From: Variovorax sp. PMC12
GTDB lineage: Bacteria > Pseudomonadota > Gammaproteobacteria > Burkholderiales > Burkholderiaceae_C
Direction: 5' to 3'
Length of the DNA: 64,000 bases
Assembly: GCF_003019815.1 (NCBI RefSeq)
Contig: NZ_CP027773.1
Location: 445,001 to 509,000, forward strand
The notes below the pieces were generated by a model that searched no databases, was not told the origin of the DNA, and saw only the letters and a list, made by a program, of their open reading frames with translations. Positions 10,696 through 19,350 of the stretch are shown here, in pieces. Position 1 is the first letter of the stretch. Every line of letters begins with the position of its first letter. The position numbers and the translations under genes are program-made.

Positions 10696-11724
10696 TCAGA
10701 GTCCTTTTTGCGAGAGGGCGCGGTCCAGGCGCGGATACACGCGGCGCGCGTTGCCTTCGTAGATCTGGCGGCGGGCCTTGTCGTCGAGCATGGGCGTGGC
10801 GTCGATGTAGCGGCGCGTGTCGTCGTAGTTGAAGCCGGTCTCGGGGTCGATGCCGCGCACCGCGCCGATCATTTCGCTCGCGAAGAGCACGTTGTCGACC
10901 GGGATCACGCGCGTGAGCAGGTCGATGCCCGGCTGGTGGTACACGCAGGTATCGAAGAAGATGTTGTTGAGCAGGTGGTCCTTCAGCAGCGGCTTCTTCA
11001 TCTCCTGTGCCAGCCCGCGAAAACGGCCCCAGTGGTAGGGCACCGCGCCGCCGCCGTGCGGAATGACGAAGCGCAGCGCCGGGAAGTCCTTGAACAGGTC
11101 CGATGCAAGGCACTGCATGAAGGCCGTGGTGTCGGCGTTCAGGTAGTGCGCGCCGGTGGTGTGGAAGCAGGCGTTGCAGCTGGTGCTGACATGCACCATC
11201 GCGGGAATGTCGAGCTCCACCATTTTTTCGTAGATCGGATACCAGTGCCGGTCGGACAGCGGCGGGCTGGTCCAGTGGCCGCCCGACGGATCGGGGTTGA
11301 GGTTGATGCCCACGAAGCCGTATTCGTTCAAGCAGCGCTCCAGCTCGGGGATGCAGCTGGCCGGATCGACGCCCGGCGATTGCGGCAGCATGGCCGCGCC
11401 GATGAAATGGTCGGGGAACAACTCGCTCACGCGGAAGCACAGCTCGTTGCAGACGGCGGCCCAGGTCGATGAGACCTCGATGTCGCCGATGTGGTGCGCC
11501 ATGAAGCTCGCGCGCGGGCTGAAGATCGTGAGGTCGCTGCCGCGCTCCTTCATGAGGCGCAGCTGGTTGCTCTCGATGGACTCGCGCAGTTCATCGTCGC
11601 TGATCTTCAGCTCGGACACCTTGGGCCTCTCCGATGGCGCCGTGATGCCGGCGATCTGCCGGTTGCGCCATGTCTCCAGGGCCTTGGGGGCGGTCGTGTA
11701 GTGGCCGTGACAGTCGATGATCAT
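10696..11724 (-). CDS. ligJ: 4-oxalomesaconate hydratase (amidohydrolase family)
   Basis: 342 residues, the length of Sphingobium LigJ. It is an amidohydrolase-superfamily protein: metal-binding MIIDCHGHYTT at the N-terminus, FIGAAMLPQSPG, GFVGINLNPDPSGGHW, PAMVHVSTSCN, FVIPHGGGAVPYHWGRFRG and VLFASEMIGAVRG. LigJ hydrates 4-oxalomesaconate to 4-carboxy-4-hydroxy-2-oxoadipate between the dioxygenase and aldolase steps. It is the first gene of the minus-strand operon and faces the LysR-type regulator across 168 bases. It differs from Pseudomonas GalB, which belongs to the unrelated PIG-L family, so this cluster uses the sphingomonad-type hydratase with a Pseudomonas-type dioxygenase. Confidence 0.88.
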   Translation of the reverse strand: MIIDCHGHYTTAPKALETWRNRQIAGITAPSERPKVSELKISDDELRESIESNQLRLMKERGSDLTIFSPRASFMAHHIGDIEVSSTWAAVCNELCFRVSELFPDHFIGAAMLPQSPGVDPASCIPELERCLNEYGFVGINLNPDPSGGHWTSPPLSDRHWYPIYEKMVELDIPAMVHVSTSCNACFHTTGAHYLNADTTAFMQCLASDLFKDFPALRFVIPHGGGAVPYHWGRFRGLAQEMKKPLLKDHLLNNIFFDTCVYHQPGIDLLTRVIPVDNVLFASEMIGAVRGIDPETGFNYDDTRRYIDATPMLDDKARRQIYEGNARRVYPRLDRALSQKGL

Positions 11725-11840
11725 TCGCAGCGCTCCGGGCGGTGTGCAGTGGTGGCTTCAGGCATGAGAGAAGTCTGCGCGGACGCGGCGTCGCGTGGCG
11801 TGAGTAAGCGTTGCGCTGCCATCATTCTTTTTTATCGAAA

Positions 11841-11852
11841 AGGGTTAACCCT
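11841..11852. promoter_or_regulatory. 12-bp palindrome in the ligJ / lysR divergent region
   Basis: agggttaaccct is a perfect 12-bp palindrome, flanked by A/T-rich runs, 41 bases before the regulator's proposed start and 117 bases before ligJ. Its place between divergent target and regulator genes makes it a candidate operator. It does not show the usual T-N11-A LysR box clearly, so the assignment is tentative. Confidence 0.4.
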
Positions 11853-11892
11853 CGGAGTAAAAAAGGCATGATCCAAGCGAAAGAGGCAGTCC

Positions 11893-13170
11893 GTGGACAC
11901 ACCAGCCGCACATCACAAAGTTATCGGGCATGCCGACAGCGTGGCGCTCGGCATCAACCTGCGGCACCTGCGTGCGTTCTCCGCCGTGGCCGCGGCGGGG
12001 AGCGTGGCGGCCGCCGCGGAAGCGCTGTACCGGGTGGCGTCCGCGGTGACGCGATCGGTGCTGGACCTGGAAGCCGCGCTCGGCCGGCCGCTGTTCGACC
12101 GGCGCGCGCGGGGCATGGCGCTCAACGCCTACGGAGAACTGGTGCAGGTGCGCGCGCTGCGCATCGAGCGTGAGTTCGAGGAGGCGCGCACGCAGCTTGT
12201 GGCGCGCGGCGGAATGGACGGCGGCGCGGACGTCCATTCGCTCTTCACATCGATCCTGAACGGCCGCCGCCTCGCCGTGGTCGCCAGCCTTGCGCAGAAG
12301 CGCAACATGCCCGCCGTGGCGCGCGAGTTCGGCATCACGCAGCCGGCCATCAGCAGCGCGCTCAAGGACCTGGAGAGCGGACTGGGCGTGGCGCTCTTCA
12401 CGCGAACGGCCAGGGGGCTGTCGCCGACGCCGGCCGGCGAAATCGTCGCCTTCTATTTCAAGCGCGTGCTGTCGGAGCTGCGGCACATCGGGCCGGACAT
12501 CGCGGCCAGCGAAGGCAGCCTGCAGGGCAGCGTGACCGTGGGGGCGCTGCCGCTCGGGCGCACGCAGATCCTGCCGCTGTCGATCGCTTCCCTGCTGGCG
12601 CGGCACCCGCAGCTGCATGTTTCAACGGTCGAGAGCCCCTACGACGCGCTGGCGGCGTCGCTGCGCAGCGGTGACGTCGACTTCATCCTCGGCGCGCTGC
12701 GCCACAACTCCGGCGAGGTGAAAGACCTGCAGCAGCAGCCGCTGTTCGAAGACCGCATCTCCGTGATCGCCCGCGCCGGCCATCCGCTGGCCCGCGAAAA
12801 GCGCATCGATTTCAGGATGTTGCGCGAGGCGCGATGGACGCTCTCGCGGCAGGGCTCGCCGTCGCGCGAGTTGCTTGAGCGCTTCTTCTCGAATGCGCGG
12901 CAGGCGCCGCCGTTGCCGGCGGTAGAGACGGGCGACCTCGCGGTGCTGCGCGGGCTGCTGCTGGAGAGCGACATGCTGACCGCGATCTCGCCGCACCAGC
13001 TTCGCTACGAGATCCGCGACGGGAGCCTGGTGGTGCTGGATTTTCCACTCGAGGAGACGCGCCGCGAGATCGGGCTGACGCAGCGCCTGGGCGCATTTCC
13101 GTCACCGGGCGCGCGTGCCCTGATGGAGGAAATCGGCAAGGTGGTGGCGGGGTCCGCGGACTTTCGCTGA
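11893..13170 (+). CDS. LysR-type regulator with two tandem HTH domains
   Basis: 425 residues, about 120 longer than a normal LysR protein. Two complete N-terminal LysR helix-turn-helix domains are visible: one at about 22-81 (NLRHLRAFSAVAAAGSVAAAAEAL ... LGRPLFDRRARGM) and one at about 124-183 (GRRLAVVASLAQKRNMPAVA, then ITQPAISSALKDLE and LFTRTARGLSPTPAGE). The effector-binding domain fills the rest (VTVGALPLGRTQILP ... VDFILGALR). The GTG at 11893 is used; a later GTG at 11941 would still keep both domains. It is divergent from the gallate operon and is its likely regulator, responding to gallate or an intermediate. Confidence 0.87.
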   Translation: MDTPAAHHKVIGHADSVALGINLRHLRAFSAVAAAGSVAAAAEALYRVASAVTRSVLDLEAALGRPLFDRRARGMALNAYGELVQVRALRIEREFEEARTQLVARGGMDGGADVHSLFTSILNGRRLAVVASLAQKRNMPAVAREFGITQPAISSALKDLESGLGVALFTRTARGLSPTPAGEIVAFYFKRVLSELRHIGPDIAASEGSLQGSVTVGALPLGRTQILPLSIASLLARHPQLHVSTVESPYDALAASLRSGDVDFILGALRHNSGEVKDLQQQPLFEDRISVIARAGHPLAREKRIDFRMLREARWTLSRQGSPSRELLERFFSNARQAPPLPAVETGDLAVLRGLLLESDMLTAISPHQLRYEIRDGSLVVLDFPLEETRREIGLTQRLGAFPSPGARALMEEIGKVVAGSADFR

Positions 13171-13176
13171 GCCCAG

Positions 13177-13626
13177 CTACTCGGCGTGCGGCTTGGCCAC
13201 GAAGGCCTGCTTGCCGTGGCGGTCGAAGCCCGCGCCCTCATAGAACCTGAGCGTTGCCTCGTCCTTGCGGCCGGTCATGAGCATGACCTTGTAGCAGCGC
13301 TGCGCCCACGCGAAGGCGAGCGCCTCGTGCAGCACAGCCTTCGCATGGCCATTCTTCCGGTGGTCGGCATGCGTCACCACGTTCTCGATGAGGCCATAAG
13401 GCCTGCAGCCCCGCGTGAGATTCGGGATCACGGTGATGGTGCAGCTGCACACCAGTTGATCGCCGACGTAGCCGCCGAAGTAGCGGCAGCGTGGGTTGCC
13501 GAGCAGTTCTCGCCAGACGGCCGCCAAATGCGCTTCGTCGGGAATCGGGTCGTCGGCTTCGTGAAGATGGCGGTAGAGCGCCATCAACGCCGGGAGTTCG
13601 GATTCGGAGATCTGGCGTATCTGCAT
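13177..13626 (-). CDS. GNAT-family N-acetyltransferase
   Basis: 149 residues with the GNAT layout: an opening IRQISESELPALMALYRHLHE helix, central strand GLIENVVTHADHR, the acetyl-CoA loop HRKNGHAKAVLHEAL (a variant of R/QxxGxG/A) and the C-terminal YEGAGFDRHGKQAF. The acceptor substrate is unknown; the form is that of small single-domain acyltransferases. It ends 6 bases from the 3' end of the LysR gene, so the two are convergent. The start at 13626 follows a weak ggcggg site. Confidence 0.8.
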   Translation of the reverse strand: MQIRQISESELPALMALYRHLHEADDPIPDEAHLAAVWRELLGNPRCRYFGGYVGDQLVCSCTITVIPNLTRGCRPYGLIENVVTHADHRKNGHAKAVLHEALAFAWAQRCYKVMLMTGRKDEATLRFYEGAGFDRHGKQAFVAKPHAE

Positions 13627-13690
13627 CCCGCCATTCTGACGGGGCTGGCCCGGGGCGCGGCTCGGTCTTCCTGAACTCCTGGGCAGGGCC

Positions 13691-15340
13691 TTACTGGAAC
13701 CCCAGCTCCGGCATCGCCAGCCCACGCGATGCCTTCTTCTGCTCGCCGGCAATGGCGCGAAGGCCCTTGTCCGGCGCGGGCGCGCCTTGACCGCCTTCCA
13801 GCCTGAACCGGCCGACGATCTGCGCGAGGCTTCCCGCCTGCTCCTGCAGCGATTGCGCCGCCGCCGAGGCTTGCTCGACCAGCGCGGCGTTCTGCTGCGT
13901 GACCTGGTCCATCTGCGTGATGGCCTGGTTGATCTGTTCGATGCCCGAGGTTTGTTCCTGGCTCGCGGCGCTGATCTCGCCCATGATGTCCGTCACTCGC
14001 TTCACGCTGCCGACGATCTCGTCCATGGTGCGGCCGGCGTCGGCCACCTGGCGGCTGCCTTCCTCGACCTTCTCGACGGAGTTTCCGATGAGCGTCTTGA
14101 TTTCCTTGGCCGCCGCCGCCGAGCGTTGCGCGAGGTTGCGGACCTCCGAAGCCACCACCGCGAAGCCGCGTCCCTGGTCGCCCGCGCGGGCTGCTTCGAC
14201 CGCCGCGTTCAGCGCCAGGATGTTGGTCTGGAACGCGATGCCGTCGATCACGCTGATGATGTCGACGATCTTCTTCGACGACGCATTGATCGAGCCCATG
14301 GTCTCCACCACCTGGAACACGACGCTGCCGCCCCGCATGGCGACTTCCGATGCCGAGGTGGCCAGCTGGTTGGCCTGGCGGGCGTTGTCGGCGTTCTGCT
14401 TCACGGTCGAGGTGAGCTCCTCGATCGACGCTGCGGTTTCTTCCAGCGAGCTGGCCTGTTGCTCGGTGCGCGAAGACAGGTCCTGGTTGCCGCTGGCGAT
14501 CTGCGTGCTGGCGGTCGACACGTTCATCACCACGCCATGCACCTGGGTCAGCGAGCCCTGCAGGGCGTCGCGCATCAGGTCGAGGGCGCGCAGCAGGTGG
14601 CCGGTTTCGTCGTTGGCGTAGCTCTGCTGGGGCTTGCCGGTGAGGTCCATGGCGGCGATCGATTGGGCGATGGTCTCTGCGTTGTGCAGCGGGCGGGTGA
14701 TGCTGCGAGCCAGGAACCAGGCCAGCAGCGCACCCAGCACCAGGCTCACCGTGGAACACACGATGAGCAGCGTGCTGGTCTGCGCGCGCAGGTCGTTGGC
14801 GCGCGCCGCGGCGGCGTCGAGCTGCTCGCGCTGCTGGTTCACGACCTGTTGCACGCCTTCGATGTAGCTGACCGACGTGGGCTGGAACTGCGAGTCGAAA
14901 AGGCGGTTGGCGCCTTCGAGGTCGCCGCTGATCTTTGCCTTGCTCACCGCCTCGCGTGATGCGAGGTAGCTTTTGCGCAGGGCGGCGACCTTGTCGAGCA
15001 ATTGCTTCTCCTCGGGCTTGACCAGCTTGCTCCCGACGAACTTCTGCAGCTCGTTGGTGTCCTTGATCGAGGCGGCCGTGGCCGGGGCGAAGTAGTCGAT
15101 CAGGCTGGAGTCGCTGCTCTTGGCGATGGCGGCCGCGCGCTGGACGCCCGCCGTGGTGTGGCGCAGCCAGTCGGCCCCCGCGCGTTCGGTCCTGACGTTG
15201 TCCTCGATCATCGTGTCGATCTCGACGCTCAACTGGCGAAGCTTGAATATCGCGGCCACGCTGGTGGCGAGGAAGAGCGCCAGGATGAGGCCCAGCACGA
15301 TGGCCAGGCGTTTGCCTATTGAGATGTTGCTCAGGAACAT
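13691..15340 (-). CDS. methyl-accepting chemotaxis protein
   Basis: 549 residues. A membrane helix at about 10-31, a periplasmic ligand-binding domain to about 187, a second helix at about 190-214 (LLIVCSTVSLVLGALLAWFL), a HAMP segment, and the cytoplasmic signalling domain with the conserved hairpin tip IDGIAFQTNILALNAAVEAA. The start at 15340 is preceded by ggag at 7 bases; longer frames upstream enter promoter DNA. No CheR/CheB-binding xWxxF pentapeptide is seen at the C-terminus. A consensus sigma-28 promoter lies about 100 bases upstream, which ties expression to the flagellar regulon. Ligand unknown. Confidence 0.92.
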   Translation of the reverse strand: MFLSNISIGKRLAIVLGLILALFLATSVAAIFKLRQLSVEIDTMIEDNVRTERAGADWLRHTTAGVQRAAAIAKSSDSSLIDYFAPATAASIKDTNELQKFVGSKLVKPEEKQLLDKVAALRKSYLASREAVSKAKISGDLEGANRLFDSQFQPTSVSYIEGVQQVVNQQREQLDAAAARANDLRAQTSTLLIVCSTVSLVLGALLAWFLARSITRPLHNAETIAQSIAAMDLTGKPQQSYANDETGHLLRALDLMRDALQGSLTQVHGVVMNVSTASTQIASGNQDLSSRTEQQASSLEETAASIEELTSTVKQNADNARQANQLATSASEVAMRGGSVVFQVVETMGSINASSKKIVDIISVIDGIAFQTNILALNAAVEAARAGDQGRGFAVVASEVRNLAQRSAAAAKEIKTLIGNSVEKVEEGSRQVADAGRTMDEIVGSVKRVTDIMGEISAASQEQTSGIEQINQAITQMDQVTQQNAALVEQASAAAQSLQEQAGSLAQIVGRFRLEGGQGAPAPDKGLRAIAGEQKKASRGLAMPELGFQ

Positions 15341-15442
15341 GGTCGGACTCCAATACTCGGGAAATGGCAAGGCCGCCCCGTTGGTCGTGGCGGGCAGCCT
15401 TGAAAGGGCAGAAGGGCGGCGGTCGCCGCGCTCCACTTCCGG

Positions 15443-15469
15443 TTATCGGCAGTCCAATTGCAAACTTTA
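15443..15469 (-). promoter_or_regulatory. sigma-28 (FliA) promoter for the chemoreceptor gene
   Basis: Read on the minus strand, TAAAGTTT (15469-15462), an 11-base spacer and GCCGATAA (15450-15443) match the enterobacterial FliA consensus TAAAGTTT-N11-GCCGATAA at every position. It lies about 100 bases before the chemoreceptor start and points at it, which is the expected class of target gene. Confidence 0.88.
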
Positions 15470-15496
15470 GGTAAACGATGCGCCCGGCAATGCGAT

Positions 15497-16330
15497 TCAG
15501 GCGGCTTCCGAGCTCGGGAGGATGGCCGTGAGGGCGAAATCGATCAGGTAGAGCCAGGTCGCCTCCAGGCCCATGATGTTGTGATGGTCGGAGTCGGGCA
15601 CCGTCTGCACGCTGATCGGCGTGGGCCAGGCCGCAATGAGCTTCTGCGAGCGCTCGGGCAGCACCACGTCGTCTTTCGCGGCCAGCAGCACCTGGGTCTT
15701 GGCCGCCACTTCCTTGCAATGCTCGAGCGAATTGAACTGGTGGCGCAGCAGCAGCGACAGCGGCACCAGCGGAAAGCGGCGCTTGGCGACTTCCAGCATG
15801 GAGTCGTAGGGCGTGACCAGCTGCAGGCTCGCGAAGTCCTGCCGCGCCACGAGCTGGATGGCCACGCCGGTGCCCAGGCTGCGGCCGACCACGTGCAGGC
15901 GGGCCTGCGGGTAGGCGCGGCGCAGGTGCCTGGCGAACTGGCTCGCGTCTTCCACCGACGCGATTTCCGACGGATGCCCTTGCGAGTCGGCCACGCCGCG
16001 GTAGTTGAGCGCCGCGAAGCCGAAGCCTTCCGGCAGCCAGTGCAGCATCTGCGCGGTGGCGCGCACGTCTTCGCCCCGGCCGGCGAAATAAACGAACAGG
16101 TCCTGCAGCGCGGCTTCGCCCTGCGGGTGGTACACGTAGCCGCGGACCATGCCGCCGGGCACCGTGTGCGAGTAGGTGGAGAAGTCGTCCGAGAGATGGA
16201 CGACCGGCAGCTTGCGGGCATTGAAGAGGATCTGGCCCTGGCGCGTTGCCAGCAGGGTCCAGTACGCCGCGATGCTGCCGATGGCCGCGGCAGAAGCCGA
16301 GAGCGCGATGCGGGAGACTTTGGATGGCAA
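15497..16330 (-). CDS. membrane-anchored alpha/beta hydrolase (YfhR/Bem46-like)
   Basis: 277 residues. An N-terminal hydrophobic segment (ALSASAAAIGSIAAYWTLLA) probably anchors the protein to the inner membrane. The hydrolase core shows FAALNYRGVADSQGHPSE, the nucleophile elbow GRSLG, a probable acid in AAKDDVVLPE and a catalytic His in DSDHHNIMG. This is the pattern of the Bem46/YfhR family of serine hydrolases, whose natural substrates are mostly unknown. It lies upstream of the chemoreceptor on the same strand, but the sigma-28 promoter in between suggests separate control. Confidence 0.82.
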   Translation of the reverse strand: MPSKVSRIALSASAAAIGSIAAYWTLLATRQGQILFNARKLPVVHLSDDFSTYSHTVPGGMVRGYVYHPQGEAALQDLFVYFAGRGEDVRATAQMLHWLPEGFGFAALNYRGVADSQGHPSEIASVEDASQFARHLRRAYPQARLHVVGRSLGTGVAIQLVARQDFASLQLVTPYDSMLEVAKRRFPLVPLSLLLRHQFNSLEHCKEVAAKTQVLLAAKDDVVLPERSQKLIAAWPTPISVQTVPDSDHHNIMGLEATWLYLIDFALTAILPSSEAA

Positions 16331-16475
16331 GTGATGTGCTCCGAGAGAGGGTGCGAGGTCCGAGTTTCGCTGTTCTTCTAAAGTGTTAACTTGTGTGCTG
16401 AAAAATTGAACTGCTGGCCGGTACCCGCGTTGCGTTTTACGATGTGATGCAATTTAAAACAGCCAGGAGGTACCC

Positions 16476-18377
16476 ATGTCATCCGCCGAAGTCATCTCGC
16501 CGGCGCAACTGCTGCGCGCGCTCGAATTACAGAGCCACGCGCCCGTCGCGCGAATCGGCGAGGCCTTGGTCTCGCTGGGCATGGTCAGCGATGAGCAACT
16601 GCGCGCCGGCCTGTCCCGACAGCGGCGCGAACCTCAGGTGCCGCTGGGCGAGATGCTGGTGCGCATGGGTGTAGTGAGCCGTGCCCAGCTTCAGATCGCG
16701 CTGGTGCGCAAGATGGGTTATCCGCTGGTGAACCTGCACCACTTTCCGGCGACGGCCGAAGCGCTGCGCAAGGTCGGCCACGGCGTGGCGCGGCGCCTGC
16801 AGGTCATGCCGCTCATGCTGCACGACGGCCGGTTGGTGGTCGCGATCGACGACCCGAGCAGCCGGCACTCGGCGCTCGACGAGATCGAGTTCATCGCGCA
16901 GATGAAGGTGACCCCGGTGGTGGGACAGTGCCTGGACCTCGACGGCGTGCTGAACGCCGCCTACGAAAAGATCGGCGACACCTCCGCCAACCCCTTCGCC
17001 ACCAGCACGGACCCGGGGCGTCCGCTGGAGTTCGACCTGGCCGGCACCAGCGAGCTGCTTCAGACCCTCGAGAAGGAAGGCCCCGCCGCGTCTGCGCCCG
17101 CGCCCGAGGCTTCCAGCGAGCAGTCCGACAACTCGCTGGTGCGCATGATCAACAGCATGATCCAGGAGGCGCACCGCGAAGGCGCCTCCGACATCCACAT
17201 CGAAAGCTACCCCGGCCAGGAAAAGACCCGCATCCGGTTTCGCCGCGACGGCCAGCTCTACACCCACCTGGAGCTGCCGCCGAGCTACCGCAACGCGATC
17301 GTCGCGCGCGTGAAGATCATGTGCGACCTCGACATCAGCGAGAAGCGCAACCCGCAGGACGGAAAGATCAACTTCGCCAAGTATTCACCGCAGCACCGCA
17401 TCGAGCTGCGCGTGGCGACCATCCCGACCAACAACGGCCTGGAAGACGTGGTGATGCGCATCCTGGCGTCGTCCAATCCGATTCCCCTGAGCGAACTGGG
17501 CCTGTCGCCGAACAACCTCGCGCAGCTGACCAAGGCCGTCGAGCGGCCCTACGGCATGGTGCTGTGCGTCGGCCCCACGGGCTCGGGCAAGACCACCACG
17601 CTGCATTCGGCGCTGATGCACATCAACACGCCCGAGCGAAAGATCTGGACCGCGGAAGACCCGGTCGAAATCACCCAGCCCGGCCTGCGGCAGGTGCAGA
17701 TCAATCCCCGCATCGACTGGACCTTTGCCAAGGCGCTGCGCGCGTTCGTGCGCGCGGACCCGGACGTCATCATGGTCGGCGAAATCCGAGACGGGGAAAC
17801 CGCCAGGACCGCGATCGAGGCCTCCCTGACAGGCCACCTTGTGCTGTCGACCCTGCACACCAACAGCGCGCCCGAGACCGTGACGCGCCTGCTCGACATG
17901 GGCATGGACCCGTTCAATTTCGCGGACTCGCTGCTGGCCGTGCTGGCACAGCGGCTGGTGCGGCGCCTGTGCAGCCGCTGCACCAGCAGCAGCCCGGCAA
18001 GCCCCGAGACGGTCGAGGAACTGCTGGACGACTACCTGCATTCCTTCGGCACCCGCGAGGACGACGCCGGCCGGCAGCGCGACGCGGTGCGCGACGTCTG
18101 GCTGCGCCGCTACGGGCGCGAGGGCCAGCTGCACGCCTACGTCAGCGTCGGCTGCAAGCATTGCTCGGGTACGGGCTTCAAGGGGCGCGTGGGCATCCAC
18201 GAGCTGATGGTGATGTCCAAGACGCTGCGCCGGCTGGTGCAGACCGGCGCGCGCGCCGAAGAACTCCAGCAGGCGGCACTGCAGGAGGGCATGCGCACGC
18301 TGCGCCAGGACGGCATCGAGAAAGTGCTTGCGGGGCATACCACCATCGAGGAGGTGCGCGCGACCAGCAACGTGTGA
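16476..18377 (+). CDS. GspE/PilB-family secretion ATPase with MshEN-like N-terminus
   Basis: 633 residues. The first ~75 residues hold two consecutive copies of an MshEN-type motif (RIGEALVSLGMVSDEQL and PLGEMLVRMGVVSRAQL), a module that in several family members binds cyclic di-GMP. A central domain follows, then Walker A GPTGSGKTTT at about residue 366, an Asp box and Walker B region VIMVGEIRDGETARTA, a His box TGHLVLSTLHTN, and a tetracysteine zinc site (CSRC, CKHC). It starts at an ATG with an ideal aggagg site. No type II secretion or type IV pilus genes flank it, so it is an orphan assembly ATPase; the HDOD gene is its only same-strand neighbour. Confidence 0.88.
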   Translation: MSSAEVISPAQLLRALELQSHAPVARIGEALVSLGMVSDEQLRAGLSRQRREPQVPLGEMLVRMGVVSRAQLQIALVRKMGYPLVNLHHFPATAEALRKVGHGVARRLQVMPLMLHDGRLVVAIDDPSSRHSALDEIEFIAQMKVTPVVGQCLDLDGVLNAAYEKIGDTSANPFATSTDPGRPLEFDLAGTSELLQTLEKEGPAASAPAPEASSEQSDNSLVRMINSMIQEAHREGASDIHIESYPGQEKTRIRFRRDGQLYTHLELPPSYRNAIVARVKIMCDLDISEKRNPQDGKINFAKYSPQHRIELRVATIPTNNGLEDVVMRILASSNPIPLSELGLSPNNLAQLTKAVERPYGMVLCVGPTGSGKTTTLHSALMHINTPERKIWTAEDPVEITQPGLRQVQINPRIDWTFAKALRAFVRADPDVIMVGEIRDGETARTAIEASLTGHLVLSTLHTNSAPETVTRLLDMGMDPFNFADSLLAVLAQRLVRRLCSRCTSSSPASPETVEELLDDYLHSFGTREDDAGRQRDAVRDVWLRRYGREGQLHAYVSVGCKHCSGTGFKGRVGIHELMVMSKTLRRLVQTGARAEELQQAALQEGMRTLRQDGIEKVLAGHTTIEEVRATSNV

Positions 18378-18510
18378 TGGCGTCGCTTGGCCGGGCGGCC
18401 TACCGGAATCCGTAGAAATTACAGATTCGCACCGAATCGGCGTTGACCGGCCGGGGTACTGGAGCAAAATCTTTTGCATACATACAACGAGGCAACACCG
18501 CCCAAGCGCC

Positions 18511-19338
18511 ATGACACTCGACGAACTGTTCGCCAATGACGAGTCGCTTCCTACCGTCCCCAGGGTGGTGTCCGACCTCATCGAGATGCTGCGCGACGAC
18601 GACGTGCCCTTCGCGGCCATCGCGCATCGCATCGAGCTCGACCAGGTGCTTGCGGCCAGGGTGCTGCAGATGGTCAATTCGCCGTTCTTCGGGCTGCCGC
18701 GCAAGATTTCGTCCATCCAGGGCGCGATCCTGATGCTCGGGCTCTCGGCCATCCGGTCGTTGGTGGTGAGCTCGGGCCTGTCGGGCTCCTTCAGGAAGGT
18801 GGAAGGCGTCAATCTGCCGGAGTTCTGGGCCCACAGCCTGCGCGTGGCGTCGGTCTCCCGGTATCTCGCTTCAAAGACCCGCCGCGTCGATCCCAACCTG
18901 GCGTTCACCGCGGGCAGCATGCATGCCATCGGCCACCTCATCATGGCGCAGGCCATGCCCGGGCGCATGGCCGAACTGAACACCGTCCACCCTTTCGATG
19001 CACTGGGGCGCGCCCAGCTCGAACTCGTCGAATTCGGCTACCACTACGGCGACGTGAGCGCCTCGCTGGCGCGGCGCTGGGAGTTCGCGCCCGAGCTGGT
19101 CGGTGCGCTCTCCAGCTTCGTGACCCAGGCGAAGGCGGAGCGGCCCGATGCGCTCGGCGGCATTCTTCACATGGCCGTGTGGCGCGTGGCGCTGGAGCGC
19201 CAGGGCATGGACCTGGGCAACTTCGGCGCCTTCTGGCCGGCCCAGTCGGCGATGGCCGTGGGCATCACCGAGGACATCGTCCAGGGCATGCCGGCACCGC
19301 GCGTGCTGGCCGCCGACCTCGAATCGATGATCGCCTGA
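18511..19338 (+). CDS. HDOD-domain signalling protein
   Basis: 275 residues. The HDOD domain fills most of the protein: LPTVPRVVSDLIEMLRDDDV, VLAARVLQMVNSPFFGLPRKISSI, AILMLGLSAIRSLVVSSG and AFTAGSMHAIGHLIMAQ. HDOD proteins lack the full HD metal site and act as non-enzymatic adaptors in motility, two-component and cyclic di-GMP networks. The ATG at 18511 gives a natural start just before the domain; the ribosome binding site is poor. It lies 133 bases after the MshEN-type ATPase and may share its transcript, which fits a common role in surface motility or pilus control (inference). Confidence 0.82.
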   Translation: MTLDELFANDESLPTVPRVVSDLIEMLRDDDVPFAAIAHRIELDQVLAARVLQMVNSPFFGLPRKISSIQGAILMLGLSAIRSLVVSSGLSGSFRKVEGVNLPEFWAHSLRVASVSRYLASKTRRVDPNLAFTAGSMHAIGHLIMAQAMPGRMAELNTVHPFDALGRAQLELVEFGYHYGDVSASLARRWEFAPELVGALSSFVTQAKAERPDALGGILHMAVWRVALERQGMDLGNFGAFWPAQSAMAVGITEDIVQGMPAPRVLAADLESMIA

Positions 19339-19350
19339 GCGGCCGCGTCC

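Noticed and set aside
18443..18471. Sigma-70 promoter before the HDOD gene
   Set aside because: TTGACC is good, but the hexamer 17 bases on (aaaatc) is too far from TATAAT to support a call.
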